Assembly: GCA_944472135.2 (NCBI GenBank)
Contig: OX235270.1
Span: 47,864,352-47,928,351, forward strand
Direction of reading: 5' to 3'
DNA length: 64,000 bases
Source: Trichobilharzia regenti
Lineage: Eukaryota; Platyhelminthes; Trematoda; Strigeidida; Schistosomatidae
The notes under the pieces are model-generated. The model was not told the DNA's origin. It made no database searches and saw nothing but the letters and a program-made list of their open reading frames with translations. The translations under genes were made by a program, and so were the position numbers. This document shows positions 1-11,994 of this stretch, in pieces. Numbering within the stretch: the first letter of the stretch is position 1; each line of letters starts with the position of its first letter.

Positions 1-1981
1 CATGTCACCTTCGGATTCTCAGCTCGTGTTCCACTTTAAGAACTGGCATGTCATGTTACTTAAAGGTCTCCTTAGTTTATATTTCATCCGTCTCCACTTC
101 CTTCTGCATTTTTGTTGGGTAATAGGTTCTTCTGCTATTCTCTGACATAGTTCTGAGTCGCTTGCTTATATTTCCTCGCCATCTCCAGTATCGGACGGAG
201 GCAGATGTTAGTGGAAGTTTGCAGCAGGTTGTTAGAAATACACTTGATAACTCGTTCACCAAATCTCTAAACCATACATAGGTGCTGAATTAACATCGGT
301 GTTGGAAATTAGCACCTTTTTCATTGCGCTGAGTGACGTAGAGGTCCACAGTGAATTGAGAGGAATGAACGCTTTCCTGTCTTGCATTTCCAATCCTAGC
401 TTTGACATCCTCGTCCGTGCGTCATGTAGTTTAAACGACATTGTAGAGATAAATGAATGATACGACTTCATCCAGATTCCTCTCGATGATAGTCATTAAT
501 GCTTACTGTTTTTGTTGGTGTTTGGGTATCTTTGTCACATCTATCTTTCGTATGTCCACCTCAAGTCCTGTTTTCCCTGTCTCTCGTTAGTAAATCTCCG
601 AGTGTGTGAAGCATCAGACATAGAACATCCACGAAATCCAGAACTTCTAGGGTCTTTTTGTTAGTTCAACTTGTGAATCAACTGTTACCAAATGGATCAA
701 TCACAAAAAGTTAATAAAATGGACACCTTTTCTGCCGTAAGCTGGCGAATGTTATAAAAGTGAAGGGGACTGTTTTATTTGATAAGTTTCTGTGCATTAG
801 GCCAAGAAAGTGTAGTGCGTAGCAGGAAAGTATACTGAAATACTTACCAGTGACCAAAAAATTAAAAACTGTGCAAGAATAAATTTGATATCCCTTCGTC
901 ATCATGCATTTCTATCCTTACATTGATTGGCCACTGGAGAGTAACTAATATCATGCTTCTGGCCCTTGGTTTTGGTCCAGACAAAATTCTATCGGTCAAA
1001 CTCTCAATGCGGCCATCAACATAGGCGACTCGTCGTTGCGGTGCACTCTAGACTGATATTAGATGGTTGAAAGTGATCGGTAAGAAGCCCTGAATCTAAC
1101 TTTTTCACTTTTTCTCTTTATTATTCAAGACATTAATTTTCTATTTCTCCATACTTCATGTTCTTATCATTTAATTCCGTGTGTTGATGTACAGCATCAT
1201 ATTTGAGATCAGCACAAAGTTACTGCAGACTACATTTTGTTCGCTTCACTTTGTTAGTTGAAACATATTCTACATACATTCTATGATTTTCGCTTTCTAA
1301 GTCAATTTATTTCATTCTCTTAGCTAATTTAAGTATAAGTTGATACCTTTAATAAATTCCATTCCTTAATGTTCTACGCACATACAATGAAAAGTGACTG
1401 ATCGATTAGGCACTGTTAAGTGTTTAACAAAGCATTAAGGTCCTAATGGCAACTGTTGTTCACTAGTGGGTTTCCGTGACGTGGAAGCCAAATTAATGAT
1501 GTCATGAAATAACAGTTTACTGAATTCGCTTTTAAATGGGAAAACTAACTTTCTAATGAAGGCTACAAAAATGAATGTTAGTTTTAGATTTCACTATCAT
1601 ATGGTTTCAAACGTAAGATGGGAGAATGGAGTGATGGTTGTTTGAATTTACCGTCAGTATTCAGCTTCTTATTCCTATTAATATACTCATACATTTTTCC
1701 CATCACTTTGAGTTTCCTCCCGTAGATTACTTTTCACCGTTTTATTCTGGAAACAGATTCTTGTCCAGGATTGTTCAGCTTCCAAGAGCATTGATAATTA
1801 ATAACTCTTTCAGTTGGTCATTTCTACCTTTTGATACATTAGTCTATTGATTTTATGTATTTTTAAATGTTCTGTTATTCACGCATTTCAGTACATTATA
1901 TTCATTTGTGTATTTATATTGCATTAGAACCACTTTAAAAAAAAATCAGAAATACAACTTCCCAATTATTTTCACTAGTTA
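1..1981. other. No gene recognised, AT-rich DNA
   Basis: Only short open frames without recognisable domains are seen on either strand. I found no tRNA, LTR or LINE signature. It may be intergenic or upstream sequence of the open frame that starts at 1982. Confidence 0.4.
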
Positions 1982-2848
1982 ATGGATAAAATAGATATAC
2001 CCCACCGTTTATTACGTGTTTCAGTTCCATCGAACGTAACTTGGTTAAAAAGTAAGACAAGCTGTCAACGGTTACTGTTTATTTCATTAATAGTATTATT
2101 TTATGGTAATACCTGTTTATTAATAAAATCAATGTTGATTGACGATTTCTACACAGTTAAGTCTGATTTATATCTGAATATAACATCATCGTTATCCTCA
2201 TCATCACCATCACGCACATCGGTGAACAGAACAAACAATCCTAGTAAAAACTGGAACAAATTTCCTAATAAGGAAGATATATTATCACAGAAATCCATCT
2301 CAGCTAAACAACCTGCTGAAACTACAGTTTCAATTAAGAAAGGCATATGGAGAAATCAATTAAGTTTCACTGAAAAAAGAACGCAAAATCAGCCTGATGA
2401 CTCTAATGGTGAACTATCTATGGACAAACTTAAGATGTTGCGAAATAGTTTCAAGATTTTATGGCGTAAATGTTTGTGTCAGTCACATATTATACGGTCA
2501 TTAATTTTTTGGGTAAAAATTAATTACCTCATAGCCACTAGTATAAAATTATGTCATTTGTGTACATTTCTGATTGCACGTAACTCATTTATTCTTTTCA
2601 TTTCCTTGTCATTTTGGTTCGAAATACTGATCACCAGCAGTATATACATTATCAATAATCAGCTAAAGCTTTGTATTTTTGATACATATTCAAGTGGACG
2701 AATAGATGCAGTTAGGCATTTGGCGATAAGCACATTTAGCATAGCTTATACAGGATGGAGTTATATACTGTTACTTGCTTCTAACTTACTTATTATTCCA
2801 TTTATAATTGTTTTTATACTACTGGTATTTACTGACATGCACTTATAA
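1982..2848 (+). CDS. Candidate first exon of a type II membrane protein (unidentified)
   Basis: This is the longest open frame in the first 4 kb: 288 codons from a real ATG. The first 30 residues are basic and polar. Residues about 31-50 form one hydrophobic segment. After it comes a Ser/Thr/Asn-rich stretch with possible N-glycosylation sites at NIT (66-68) and NRT (82-84). That order, a short cytosolic tail, a signal anchor and a glycosylated stem, is typical of Golgi type II enzymes such as glycosyl- or sulfotransferases, but no catalytic motif is visible. From about residue 165 the translation becomes low-complexity and hydrophobic, as expected for intron read as protein. Plausible GT donors lie near 2466 and 2513, so the exon may end there. 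It could also be a chance open frame in AT-rich DNA; no family was recognised. Confidence 0.35.
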   Translation: MDKIDIPHRLLRVSVPSNVTWLKSKTSCQRLLFISLIVLFYGNTCLLIKSMLIDDFYTVKSDLYLNITSSLSSSSPSRTSVNRTNNPSKNWNKFPNKEDILSQKSISAKQPAETTVSIKKGIWRNQLSFTEKRTQNQPDDSNGELSMDKLKMLRNSFKILWRKCLCQSHIIRSLIFWVKINYLIATSIKLCHLCTFLIARNSFILFISLSFWFEILITSSIYIINNQLKLCIFDTYSSGRIDAVRHLAISTFSIAYTGWSYILLLASNLLIIPFIIVFILLVFTDMHL

Positions 2849-4008
2849 ATTATTCACTTCAGTGTTTCTTAATCGGTTATTTTCTTTTTTGTTTCTGAAT
2901 TCTTTAAAAATTGAAGGAATGCGACATGTGAACATATTTTACCATAATGATTATTCGTTGATTTCTACGAAACATTTGAAATTATATCTGATGACTAATT
3001 TAACATGTTCATGTATATGAACATATGAATAATTTCGAAAAAGCTCTTCCTTTCTTCTGTACATTTACCTTTATAGTGGGAATTTGTCATGTACAGTAAT
3101 CATAAAACTATACTCTTGTGAGGAAAACTTTACCTGGTAGAAATAAAATAGTTATTAATGAATAACCTGAGAGCCGCTTAAGCATTGTGACAACCCATTT
3201 CCAATGGGATAAATAATTAACAGGGTTGTTTCTGCTGCGAATCTTGATCAAATGGAGCAGGATATTGGCAATCATTTAGTTCAGCTTAGGCACCCTCAGC
3301 ATTGCACAATTAGAGTGGGGAACATCATTTTCAGGTCTCGTGAGCACGTTAAATTCACGGCTGTGGGATCGCAGAATATTTTGGAGTACCTGAAATCTGC
3401 GATACTTTGCAACTACTATAAGCTTTCGTCTGCGAGTAACTCTTTTTAATGACATAAGACTGAGAAAGCCGATTGAATAAGTACTCATGCAGACCAAACT
3501 TATGCATAGAGAAAGAGAGTAGAATCAATCTCTTAATCCCTTGGTGAGTGCATTTTGATAACATTCATTAGTCATCCATATTAGTGCTTTCATTTCACTG
3601 AGCAAGTCTCCAATTTTATGAATTATAATCATCTTGAGTTGCTATGTAAACCAACTTACAAACGCTGCTGATTAGAATTTTCTGTTTTTTCCCTTCTCCC
3701 CGCACTCCTTTTCCATTTTTAAACTTACAAACTAATAGTAACTAAATCAAAAATTGTAATGCTTATATTTCGGATGCGTTTATTTTATAATGTTTCCTTT
3801 ACCAATACTGTTCAGACATTGAAGTATGTTTTTGTCATTATTTTTAACCCTTGTAATTTCAGGTAGTTTGCAAATGATGACAGCCTGCAAGGTAGAATGG
3901 TATCATTATTGTTGCAAATCTTGTCTTTCTTTCTCTATTAAAACGAGTTCTGTGATGATCGTTAAAGATGACAGCTGTGTATTTTTCCATCGCCTTAAGA
4001 TTAACTTG
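2849..4008. other. No gene recognised
   Basis: AT-rich sequence with only short open frames on both strands. The overlapping small frames around 3252-3564 show no domain that I can name. Confidence 0.35.
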
Positions 4009-4078
4009 GCAGGAGATCGAACCCTAGACCATGCGCATGGTCGGCGAGAGTCATAACCACTGTGCCACCGACACATTA
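4009..4078 (-). repeat. tRNA-like SINE head (copy 1)
   Basis: On the minus strand this reads as a tRNA-like block. An A-box-like TGGCACAGTGG lies at about 4057-4067 and a near-consensus B box at about 4013-4024, with a CATG-centred hairpin between them where the anticodon arm would be. The same block occurs at 21464 and 57402 on the plus strand, so it is a dispersed repeat rather than a tRNA gene. A pol III-transcribed SINE head is the best reading. Confidence 0.6.
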
Positions 4079-4518
4079 TTAAGCCGTCCACTCACCATAT
4101 CTCTAAAGCATTTTTCGTAAAGTTCAGTGAGTAAATTTTGAAAGATGCAAAATAATACATATTTTGATAGTTCGTGTTTACAGTAAAACCGAAGGGAATA
4201 TTTGGGTTTTTAGACTTTCAAAACTCATTCTTTACACGAAACATTACCCGTGTGGTTGAGTAAACGACAAACAAAATGCATTTATAGTTCTTTTCACGCC
4301 ATCTTGCGGATACAGAACACAAAACTGATATTACAGAGGCTTTCAAAGTCATCTGTAGCATACCAACTAAACTCTACGTAAAGAGTTCGTCAACTATAAA
4401 TTGCTAAGGCCGTTGGGATCCACATCAAGCTAAATATGGTTCTTTTGACGGAACCATCCTATCTTCTCGTTAGTAGGACGTCGAGGAAGTGTAGAGAGTC
4501 GTTGTGTTCTAAGACAAA

Positions 4519-6172
4519 ATGAAAACAGTTATTACCAGACCGGATAAGGGACCGGGGAAAGCTATTACGGAGAGGCAGGACTACATCAATAAGTTGAACT
4601 CGATACTAGCTGACGGCAGTAAGTTTCAGAAGCCGAAAGCAATGAAAGATCATACGGAGAAAATAGAGAGAGAAACAACAAACTTATTCAAGGATTTGAA
4701 GGATAAAGGGTATTTATCACCAAAAACTTTCGAAAACATAAAACCCACAGGGAGCACCATCGCACGCATATATGCCCCTACGCCCCACACTAGACATGTC
4801 TCTTTCACCCTATCACGAGACGGTAAAGTGGCTGGTACAGTTACTTCAACCCTTGCATGACGAGTTAGTAAAGCACAGCGTCAAGGATACCTTTCAATTT
4901 GTTGATAAGATCACAAACGTGAACACGACTGGCAAGTATATGGCATCACTTGATGTTTCATCTCTATTCACGGATGTGCCTTTAGTGGAAACAATCGATT
5001 ATATCTGCGAACAGATTATAGAAAGGAAATTGTGCACTGATATTCCTATCAGTAATCTGAAACAACTACTTGTTAAATGTACAACGAATGTTCAGTTCCT
5101 GTTTAATAATGAAATATACAGACAAGTTGATGGAGTAGCTGTGGGATCCCCACTGGGACTTATTTTCGCGAATATATTTCTTGCAAAACTAGAAAATAGT
5201 CTGTTGAAAGAGGAAATAGCAAAAATGGAAATGTATTGTCGTTACATGGATGACACTTTTGTAGTGTACGATGAAGGGTTAAATAGTGATTTGATTTTGA
5301 ACAACTTCAATAGTGCTCACCCAGCGGTCCATTTCACCTACGAAGGAGAATACAACGACTCTTTTCACTTCCTCGACGTCGTACTAACGAGAAGAGAGGA
5401 TGGTTCCATCAAAAGAACCATATTTAGATAGCTAGAGACCGAAGCTCAGTATATACACTTCCTTAGCTTCGTACCGATGAAATACAAACGTAATCTAATC
5501 AGGTGCTTACCATTTAGAGCGAGGTCTATTTGTTCCGAAGACTGCGTAGAGAAAGAACTCCAGGTCATCCGAGAAATTCTAAGCGAGAACGGGTATCCAG
5601 AGAAGTTCGTTAGAGCCAACATAGGTTACAACAGTCGTAAACATGAACTGGCAACTGTGGAGAAAAAGCCTTTGTTTTTACGTCTCCAATTCAAGGGAGA
5701 TACTCCTGCGGAGATTCTATCCCAACGTTTAACCAGGGCGATCAAGAAAACTTTCTATTCTGCACGTCTGTGTCTACCTTCACTAGCCGTCCAGTGTTCA
5801 CCCAGCAACTCAAAGATGTCCTACCTAACCTTAGCTCTTCTTCATGCATATACCATTTCAACTGTTCCTGTGGTTCAAGTTATATAGGGCGCACGATTAG
5901 GCAAGTTCGTCTACGGGTTCGAGAACACTTACCAGCTTGGTTCAGCAGGGGGGAAATTAAGTGCATAAAAAGCTCGATCCTGTCACACTTGGTCGATACT
6001 GGACATCGCATCGATATCAACACAGCTTTGAGGGTTATATACCTAATTCCGAAGTCGTTATCACGTACAGTTCGCTAACGTCTCCTACACATAGCTGAAG
6101 CTGTTGCAATAAGATCGACTAAACCGGAACTTTGTGTCCAAAAAGAACACGTCCAGATGCTGTTTCTACCGT
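4519..6172 (+). mobile_element. Penelope-like element (PLE), broken RT plus GIY-YIG endonuclease
   Basis: PLEs retrotranspose using a reverse transcriptase fused to a GIY-YIG endonuclease. Here the RT fingers and palm run through 4519-5428, with the catalytic YMDD at 5243-5254. The GIY-YIG domain lies at about 5845-6080, with Cys-rich residues just before YIGRT. The reading frame is broken in four places: a frame change at about 4790, a TAG stop at 5429-5431, a frame change at about 5780, and a TAA at 6076-6078, after which homology to the PLE at 13384 continues to about 6172. It is therefore a dead copy. The part upstream of 4519 shows no clear coding homology, so the element is probably 5'-truncated. 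Class assignment is firm from the RT/GIY-YIG pairing; the family name is not assigned. Confidence 0.85.
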
Positions 6173-6837
6173 GACCGAACCTGGATTGAAGATTTTTCTT
6201 CTCACCAAGAGTGCTCCTTCCCCTTAACCCTCTTGGTTTTTTGTTGTTGTTTTTTTTACTTTGCTTATTATTACAAATATTATTATTACAGTTATTATTA
6301 TTATTCGTCATAATTTATGCCCTTTATGCAAACATTCCCTCAATATTACGAATTTTTCATTTGTACTGACTTATTATGAGTGATATTATCTGTTTTCTCA
6401 ATATATGCCTCCACCTGTTTCATTTAGCATATTCGTTATCTCATTATGAACCTCTCATAGCAGTCTTACTATATCCTGTTTAAGACAAACCACTTTGTTC
6501 TAGCCACTCTGACACCTTCGATAACCTTGAACTGATTTGTTAATTTTCCTACCCCACACTCTACAAATCTATTATGATTAATCACCACCATTGTCTCCCG
6601 TTTTACAATATTTCCTAATCGATTTCAGCCTAGCATGTTTGTCACACAAATACGACTATTTATTTTGACACCCCATAACTAATCTGTTATTCTACGTTAA
6701 AAATGTATCTGGTCATAAGGACGTCTAGAAATGAAATACTAGAGTATTTTTCTTTCTCATTAATAAAATTTATTGCAGGATGAATCTCGCTAAATTTATC
6801 CAGGATGTCTCACATTGTTATACACGAATATTTACGG
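6173..6837. other. PLE 3' flank and AT-rich DNA, no gene
   Basis: Begins with T-rich and ATT-repeat sequence (6235-6310) that probably belongs to the PLE 3' end. No coding region is recognised. Confidence 0.35.
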
Positions 6838-6890
6838 ATGACGTTTCAAGCACAACTTATTGCTCATAATCATATCAAGGTACTCACGCG
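6838..6890 (-). repeat. PLE-associated terminal motif, copy A
   Basis: Read on the minus strand, it contains ATTATGAGCA, a short loop, then TGTGCTTGAAAC. The same block occurs at 11737 (plus), 12952 (plus) and 57252 (minus). Copies A and B also share flanking sequence on both sides (GCGTGAGTACC before, CGTCATCCGTAAATATTC after). It probably belongs to PLE terminal repeats. Confidence 0.5.
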
Positions 6891-7130
6891 ACTTTATAAC
6901 TTCTTGTTATAAATAAAAAATTTATGTACATAATAAACCATGACATGTTCGTTAACATTTGTGAAATTCATATATAAATAGATATATACATATACTTGGT
7001 GAATGCGTGTGCTTGCAGTACAGTTAACGAACAGCAAACAATAATACTAATAAATATTAATGGTTATAATGAAATGAATGTCAACAACAATAGTAATGAG
7101 AAGAATGTCTAAATGAGGTTAACGTTTATG

Positions 7131-8180
7131 TCAGTCAATGAAATGAACATAGCGGGCAGGTTTACAGATCTGCCGCCCACTGCGTGTCTGTACAGGGGGA
7201 AGAGTGAAGAGCGGGAGAGTTGGAGTTGCATTGACTTTCTGATTGTTTATTGGTGTCGGCGTTGCTAGTGTTTCATGTTCGCTGTCGGTGTACGCTGGTT
7301 TAAGACGGTCGATAGAAACAGTCTCCGGTTTACCATGTTTGTTCAGCGTGAAGTATTTATCGGTGCGTTTAAGTACTAGAAAAGGACCTTCATATGGATG
7401 TTGTAAACCTTTTCTAATGGCATCGACGCGAACAAATACAAATTTGCTAGTGAGTAGATTCTTATTTACTTGAGCTTTCTGAAGTGATTGGCGAGGGGCT
7501 ACTGGTCGAAGCTGAAGCATATGCTGGGTAAGGCGGTTGGTGAAGTCGGAGATATTTACTTCAGTTGAATCATTAGACGGAACTAACTGACCAGGCAATG
7601 TGAGGGTAGTACCATACACAAGTTGAGCTGGTGTACATCCCAAATCTTCTTTTACAGTTGATCGGATACTGAGAAGAACTAATGGTAGGTGTTCACTCCA
7701 CTTAGATGAGTCAGCTTGTGCCATAAGCGAGCTTTTCAGTTGTCGATGGAAACGTTCCACCAGACCATTCGCTGCAGGATGATAAGCTGTAGTGGAGATA
7801 TGGTTCACTCCAAGGAGTCTCGTAAACTCTCGAAACAGAGTTGATTGAAATTGAGCTCCTCGGTCTGTTGTAATAGTTGTGGGTACTCCGTAGTTTGACA
7901 CCCAGCGATCTAAGAAAACCAAAGCGATATTTTCTGCAGATATATCGTTGAGTGGACAAGCAATAGCCCATCGGGTAAATCGATCAATCGCAGTAAGTAT
8001 ATGAGTAAATCCTCTGGATGGCGGTAATGGTCCAATAATATCTATATGAACGTGTTGAAATCGTTTATCGGTAAATTGAACTGTTTTGGAGGTGTGACGG
8101 TATGATGATGTACCTTGGATCTTTGACATTGCAAGCATTGGCGGGCCCATTTCCGAATATCGGAGTTCATCTTGGGCCAA
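7131..8180 (-). pseudogene. Gypsy integrase, separated from pol by a frameshift
   Basis: This frame overlaps the end of pol by about 140 bp. It carries the integrase catalytic core with DIIGP (first Asp), TTDRGAQF (second Asp) and the Glu within ANGLVERFHR, so the DDE triad is present. A C-terminal region follows, with YEGPFLVLKR (GPY/F-like module) and a basic tail. No ATG fits; the frame opens with a non-ATG codon. The natural junction is a single frame change near 8070-8110, between the H2C2 finger of pol and the first catalytic Asp. That makes this copy inactive unless the shift is a sequencing error. Confidence 0.8.
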
Positions 8181-10237
8181 ACAAAACGCTCGCTGATCAA
8201 CTTGACTGTAGCACGCACTCCAGGATGAGACAATGAATGTAGATGTTCAAACAAAGGTTTTCGACAACTTAGTGGAACAAAAGGTCTATGAACGCCCGTT
8301 GAAACGTCGCAGACGATAGTTGTATCAGACAGGGGAATAGGTACATCCTGCAACTGTAGGGAGGAGTTTCGTCTACAAGTATGGAGTTCGGCGTCATTTT
8401 TCTGCAGCTTGGCAATATTGTCTAAGCTAATATCTATCGAAGATAGGTGATTAACGTCACATCGAGACAAAGAATCGGCTACGATATTGGAATCTCCTTT
8501 GATGAACTGGATGTCTGTTGAGAATTGTGAGATGTAATCCAGTTGTCTGGCTTCTCTCGGAGAGTGTCTGTCCAACGAAGTGGTGAAAGCATAACAAAGA
8601 GGCTTATGGTCGGTTAAGATAGTAAAATGTCGACCTTGTAGTAAGAAGCTGAAATGTTTCACTGCTAGGTAGATGGCTAACAGTTCTCTGCCAAAAGTGC
8701 TGTAATGAGTTTGCGCAGGTTCCAACTTCTTGGAGAAGAAAGCAAGTGGAGTGGTGTCATTATTGAACTTTTGTTGTAAAACTGCTCCCACTGCTACCTG
8801 CGATGCATCTGTACATAAAATGAGTGAAGCTTCTGGGTTGATGTGAGATAACATTACAACGTTGGATAAGGCATCTTTTGCATTATTAAATGCTGCTTTT
8901 GCTTCTTCAGACCACTGAAATTTCTTCGAATTGCATCTAAGTAGGTCGGTCAGTGGCTGAACTATGGAGGCACATGATGGAATAAAACGTCGGTAGAAGT
9001 TGAACATCCCGAGAAAACGTCTAAGTTTCTTTAAGGAATCAGGTTCGGGAAAGTTCTTAATAGTTTTTATCTTATCTTCGGTAGGTCTGATGCCTTCGGC
9101 AGTTATTCGATGTCCTAAGAATTCAATGGAAGGGGAACCAAAAATACATTTCTTTGGATTGATAACAACTCCAAATTGTTCAAACCTTTGAAATAACAGG
9201 CTTAAGTGTTGCATATGTTCTTCCATCGATGAGCTGGCAATTAAGACATCGTCGATATATACAAAGACGAAATCAAGACCTTGGGTAACTTGGTCCATAA
9301 AACGCTGAAATGTTTGAGCAGCATTCTTTAGTCCGAAAGGCATTCTCAAGAATTCGAATAATCCAAAAGGCGTGATAATTGCTGTTTTTGCAATGTCTTC
9401 TGGAGCGACTGGTATTTGATGATATGCCCTGACCAAGTCAACTTTAGTAAAAACGGTCTTTCCATGTAAAGTCAAGGAGAAGTCGTGGAGATGAGGTATA
9501 GGATAACGATCTGGGACCGTAGCGTTATTCAAAGCGCGATAATCTCCACATGGTCGCCAGTCATGATTAGTTTTAGGTACCATGTGCAAAGGTGAAGACC
9601 ATGGGCTGTTAGATGGTCGTATGATACCTAGCTGCATCATATGTTCGAATTCCGACTTAGCTGCTGCTAGTTTATCGGGTGGTAACCGTCGTGGACGTGC
9701 CTTCACAGGTTGTCCTGTTGTGATGATCTTATGCGTAACTGTATGAGATATATCTTCGACGTTGTATGATGGTTTAAGGATTTTAGGAAATCGTTGCAAT
9801 AAAGCAGAGAACATTTCACTCTCCGGCTTTTCTATACAGATGCTATGAACAGAGTAGTCACATGTAATACCGTGGATCTTGAGTTGGGTGCAATTGTCAA
9901 CCAGTTTTTTCTTGCTGATATCAACTAACAGATTGAAGTGACTTAGGAAGTCTGCACCTAGTATAGCGTGACGTACGTCAGCTACTATGAAGATCCATGT
10001 GAAACGTCGGCGTAGTCCTAAGTTTAAAATCATTGACTGTTCGCCATACGTCTGTATGTTGGTTTGGTTGGCAGCACGGAGTGAAAGTTTTCCAGGTATT
10101 TTGGCTGATCGCCTGGATAGTGAGGGGGGAATAACACTGACCTCGGCGCCTGTATCTACCAGGAATAATGTGCCGGTAGTCAAATCCCTCACATAGAAAA
10201 GGCGACTGGGGTGATTGCCATTAACAGCCGTCGCCAT
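8042..10237 (-). CDS. Gypsy pol (protease, RT, RNase H, H2C2 zinc finger)
   Basis: 731 codons. Residues about 11-40 hold an aspartic protease with active-site DTGAE. The reverse transcriptase follows, with the catalytic YIDD at about 9248-9259. An RNase H segment starts at LCTDASQ, and an HHCC zinc-binding region, ending in CLQCQRSK, introduces the integrase. Only after that does the frame drift into unrelated residues and stop at 8042. The ATG overlaps the gag stop codon (TAATG), so pol is probably made by stop-dependent re-initiation rather than by ribosomal frameshifting. The integrase continues in another frame from about 8100. Confidence 0.88.
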   Translation of the reverse strand: MATAVNGNHPSRLFYVRDLTTGTLFLVDTGAEVSVIPPSLSRRSAKIPGKLSLRAANQTNIQTYGEQSMILNLGLRRRFTWIFIVADVRHAILGADFLSHFNLLVDISKKKLVDNCTQLKIHGITCDYSVHSICIEKPESEMFSALLQRFPKILKPSYNVEDISHTVTHKIITTGQPVKARPRRLPPDKLAAAKSEFEHMMQLGIIRPSNSPWSSPLHMVPKTNHDWRPCGDYRALNNATVPDRYPIPHLHDFSLTLHGKTVFTKVDLVRAYHQIPVAPEDIAKTAIITPFGLFEFLRMPFGLKNAAQTFQRFMDQVTQGLDFVFVYIDDVLIASSSMEEHMQHLSLLFQRFEQFGVVINPKKCIFGSPSIEFLGHRITAEGIRPTEDKIKTIKNFPEPDSLKKLRRFLGMFNFYRRFIPSCASIVQPLTDLLRCNSKKFQWSEEAKAAFNNAKDALSNVVMLSHINPEASLILCTDASQVAVGAVLQQKFNNDTTPLAFFSKKLEPAQTHYSTFGRELLAIYLAVKHFSFLLQGRHFTILTDHKPLCYAFTTSLDRHSPREARQLDYISQFSTDIQFIKGDSNIVADSLSRCDVNHLSSIDISLDNIAKLQKNDAELHTCRRNSSLQLQDVPIPLSDTTIVCDVSTGVHRPFVPLSCRKPLFEHLHSLSHPGVRATVKLISERFVWPKMNSDIRKWARQCLQCQRSKVHHHTVTPPKQFNLPINDFNTFI

Positions 10238-11127
10238 TACTGTCTGGCTGGGGAGTTTCCCTGAGATGAGTTACCACTGTTGTACATACACGGTCGAATA
10301 CACTTCAGGGCATTATGCCCATACCTCCTATGATACCAACAAATGTTACGGCTTTGAGACGGTGTTCTAGAACGTCGTCTAGATCTTGATCGCCGTTGCT
10401 TGGATACCGTATGTGACTGGTTCCTTTGTGCTCGAAGCTCGGACACTTCCAGTCGTAAATCTTGCATTTGAGATGTTAACTGGGAAAGTAACCAAAACAT
10501 TGGTGCGTCCTTCATAGATGTGGAAGGGCTTGGTGGTACTGCCTCTGTAGACACGCTATTTATGCCATTATTTGATAACACATCCATGATATCGTCTGCC
10601 ATTTTAGCTAATTCTTCAAGGTCTGTCGTCCTAGAAGATATTGTTAGGATTTGTTGAACATTTTGTGGTAAACGTTGTAAGAACATCTGACGTAGAATTA
10701 ACTCATCTACTTTGTGTGACCCAATCAACTGGCGCATATGTCTAAGTAGTTGAGATGGCTTTTTTGTACCTAGATCACACGAAGTAAGTAGTTGTTGTAT
10801 GCGTTTCTCATCGGAGAGAGTGGTCCGCTGGATGAGTGCAGCTTTTAGTTTGTCATATTGAGAGTCTGTAGGTTTGCTGTCTATGACATCGATAACCTCT
10901 CGTAGTACTTCCGTGGGAATTGCTGCTAATACGCAACCATACATGGCGATCTGCGACGTAATACCTCGAGCTGCAAACAACTGTTCAATGATTGTGAACC
11001 AGACACGTGGTTCAGCCAGATCAAATTGAGGTAGTCTTAAATCCGGCAAGGCGTTAACAGCAGAGTTCTGTGTCTCTTCGCCTTTATTACCTTCTTCAGC
11101 AACAGTGGTACGTTTAGGTGGAGCCAT
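10237..11127 (-). CDS. Gypsy gag
   Basis: This is the capsid/nucleocapsid precursor. The open frame extends to 11160 without an ATG; the first good ATGs are at 11133 and 11127, the latter starting MAPPK. The middle part resembles Gypsy capsid proteins: an N-terminal segment [10 protein letters not shown], then [15 protein letters not shown] and MRQLIG. The C-terminal region is rich in Arg/Ser. A zinc-knuckle-like segment starts [14 protein letters not shown] and replaces the canonical CCHC form, as in several animal Gypsy elements. The stop TAA (10239-10237) shares its last A with the ATG of pol in the sequence TAATG. Confidence 0.8.
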   Translation of the reverse strand: MAPPKRTTVAEEGNKGEETQNSAVNALPDLRLPQFDLAEPRVWFTIIEQLFAARGITSQIAMYGCVLAAIPTEVLREVIDVIDSKPTDSQYDKLKAALIQRTTLSDEKRIQQLLTSCDLGTKKPSQLLRHMRQLIGSHKVDELILRQMFLQRLPQNVQQILTISSRTTDLEELAKMADDIMDVLSNNGINSVSTEAVPPSPSTSMKDAPMFWLLSQLTSQMQDLRLEVSELRAQRNQSHTVSKQRRSRSRRRSRTPSQSRNICWYHRRYGHNALKCIRPCMYNSGNSSQGNSPARQ

Positions 11128-11280
11128 TGTCATATAATATATAAGTATAGAGATATACAAAATAGCAAAACTTGTGGTAACAAAAATTAAAGCAATGCGA
11201 GTTTATAAGGCCAAAATAGCAACAAAAATGTTCAAAACGAGTTAACTATCGAAACAAAAAGGTTCGAAACGGGCTCACCA

Positions 11281-11700
11281 ATTATCGTGGTGGACCTTTC
11301 ACTCTGTTAGCTTAGTTACCCAAATTCAAGTAGAAAATAAAACACCAAATCAGTTTAGTTACGGGAAGAATATATTAAAGTTTCGTTACTTGGGTTTACA
11401 AAGATCCAAAATCCACAATAAACGTAATAGACTCCAGAGGCGCTGCGGGAAGACTGCTCCAGTACTAATTCTCCAATGTTGACGTTTCCGGAGGTCGACC
11501 AAAGTACGTGGGAAGAAACTAGGGTGCTCCTGCAAAAATTTGAGATAGAAAGCGGATGATTAAAATTGATCGATGGCAGTTGAGACGGTGGAGAAGACGG
11601 AGAGTCCGAGTCAGAACTATATATTTATTCAAAGTACAGAGTTTATGGCTAAAACAAAGTGATGTACAATATGTTCATTTCTTACATAGTAGTAAAAATT
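11281..11700 (-). repeat. Possible 5' LTR of the Gypsy element (boundaries uncertain)
   Basis: It lies immediately outside the primer-binding site. On the minus strand it has an AATAAA signal near 11625. I see no second copy on the 3' side of the element, so the LTR assignment rests on position only. Confidence 0.3.
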
Positions 11701-11736
11701 GGATAAGTTTATTTTGAGGACTCCACAAAAGTCGCG

Positions 11737-11800
11737 TGAGTACCTTGATATGATTATGAGCAATATGTTGTGCTTGAAACGTCATCCGTAAATATTCATG
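11737..11800 (+). repeat. PLE-associated terminal motif, copy B
   Basis: ATTATGAGCA, loop, TGTGCTTGAAAC, then CGTCATCCGTAAATATTC. Apart from a few changes it mirrors copy A at 6838-6890, in inverted orientation, so the Gypsy element is bracketed by two copies. Confidence 0.5.
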
Positions 11801-11994
11801 TATAACACTGTGAAACTTCATCAAAATAAATTTTACACGTGATGGAATTATGCTCTACCACAGTGCACAAGTTCTATTCTTATATCAATGAACTAGTGGT
11901 CCTCTATATGTACGTATGTGATCAGAATGTCCGAAATGTGTTGCGCAAATACACTACACGTTTCAGATAAACTACGTCCTCTTATTGTTGTCGA

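Larger units (their letters stand above)
7131..11280 (-). mobile_element. Gypsy (Metaviridae) LTR retrotransposon, near-complete internal region
   Basis: On the minus strand the order is primer-binding site, gag, protease, RT, RNase H, zinc-binding H2C2 and integrase, which is the Gypsy order. A likely primer-binding site reading TGGTGAGCCC lies at 11271-11280, directly before gag. A frameshift before the integrase makes the copy defective. I could not find a matching pair of LTRs: the 5' side has an LTR-like stretch, while 6900-7130 does not resemble it. PLE terminal motifs lie just outside on both sides, in opposite orientation. Confidence 0.85.

Noticed and set aside
7131..11700. A complete Gypsy element with two LTRs
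   Set aside because: No sequence near 6900-7130 matches the putative 5' LTR, so completeness is not supported.
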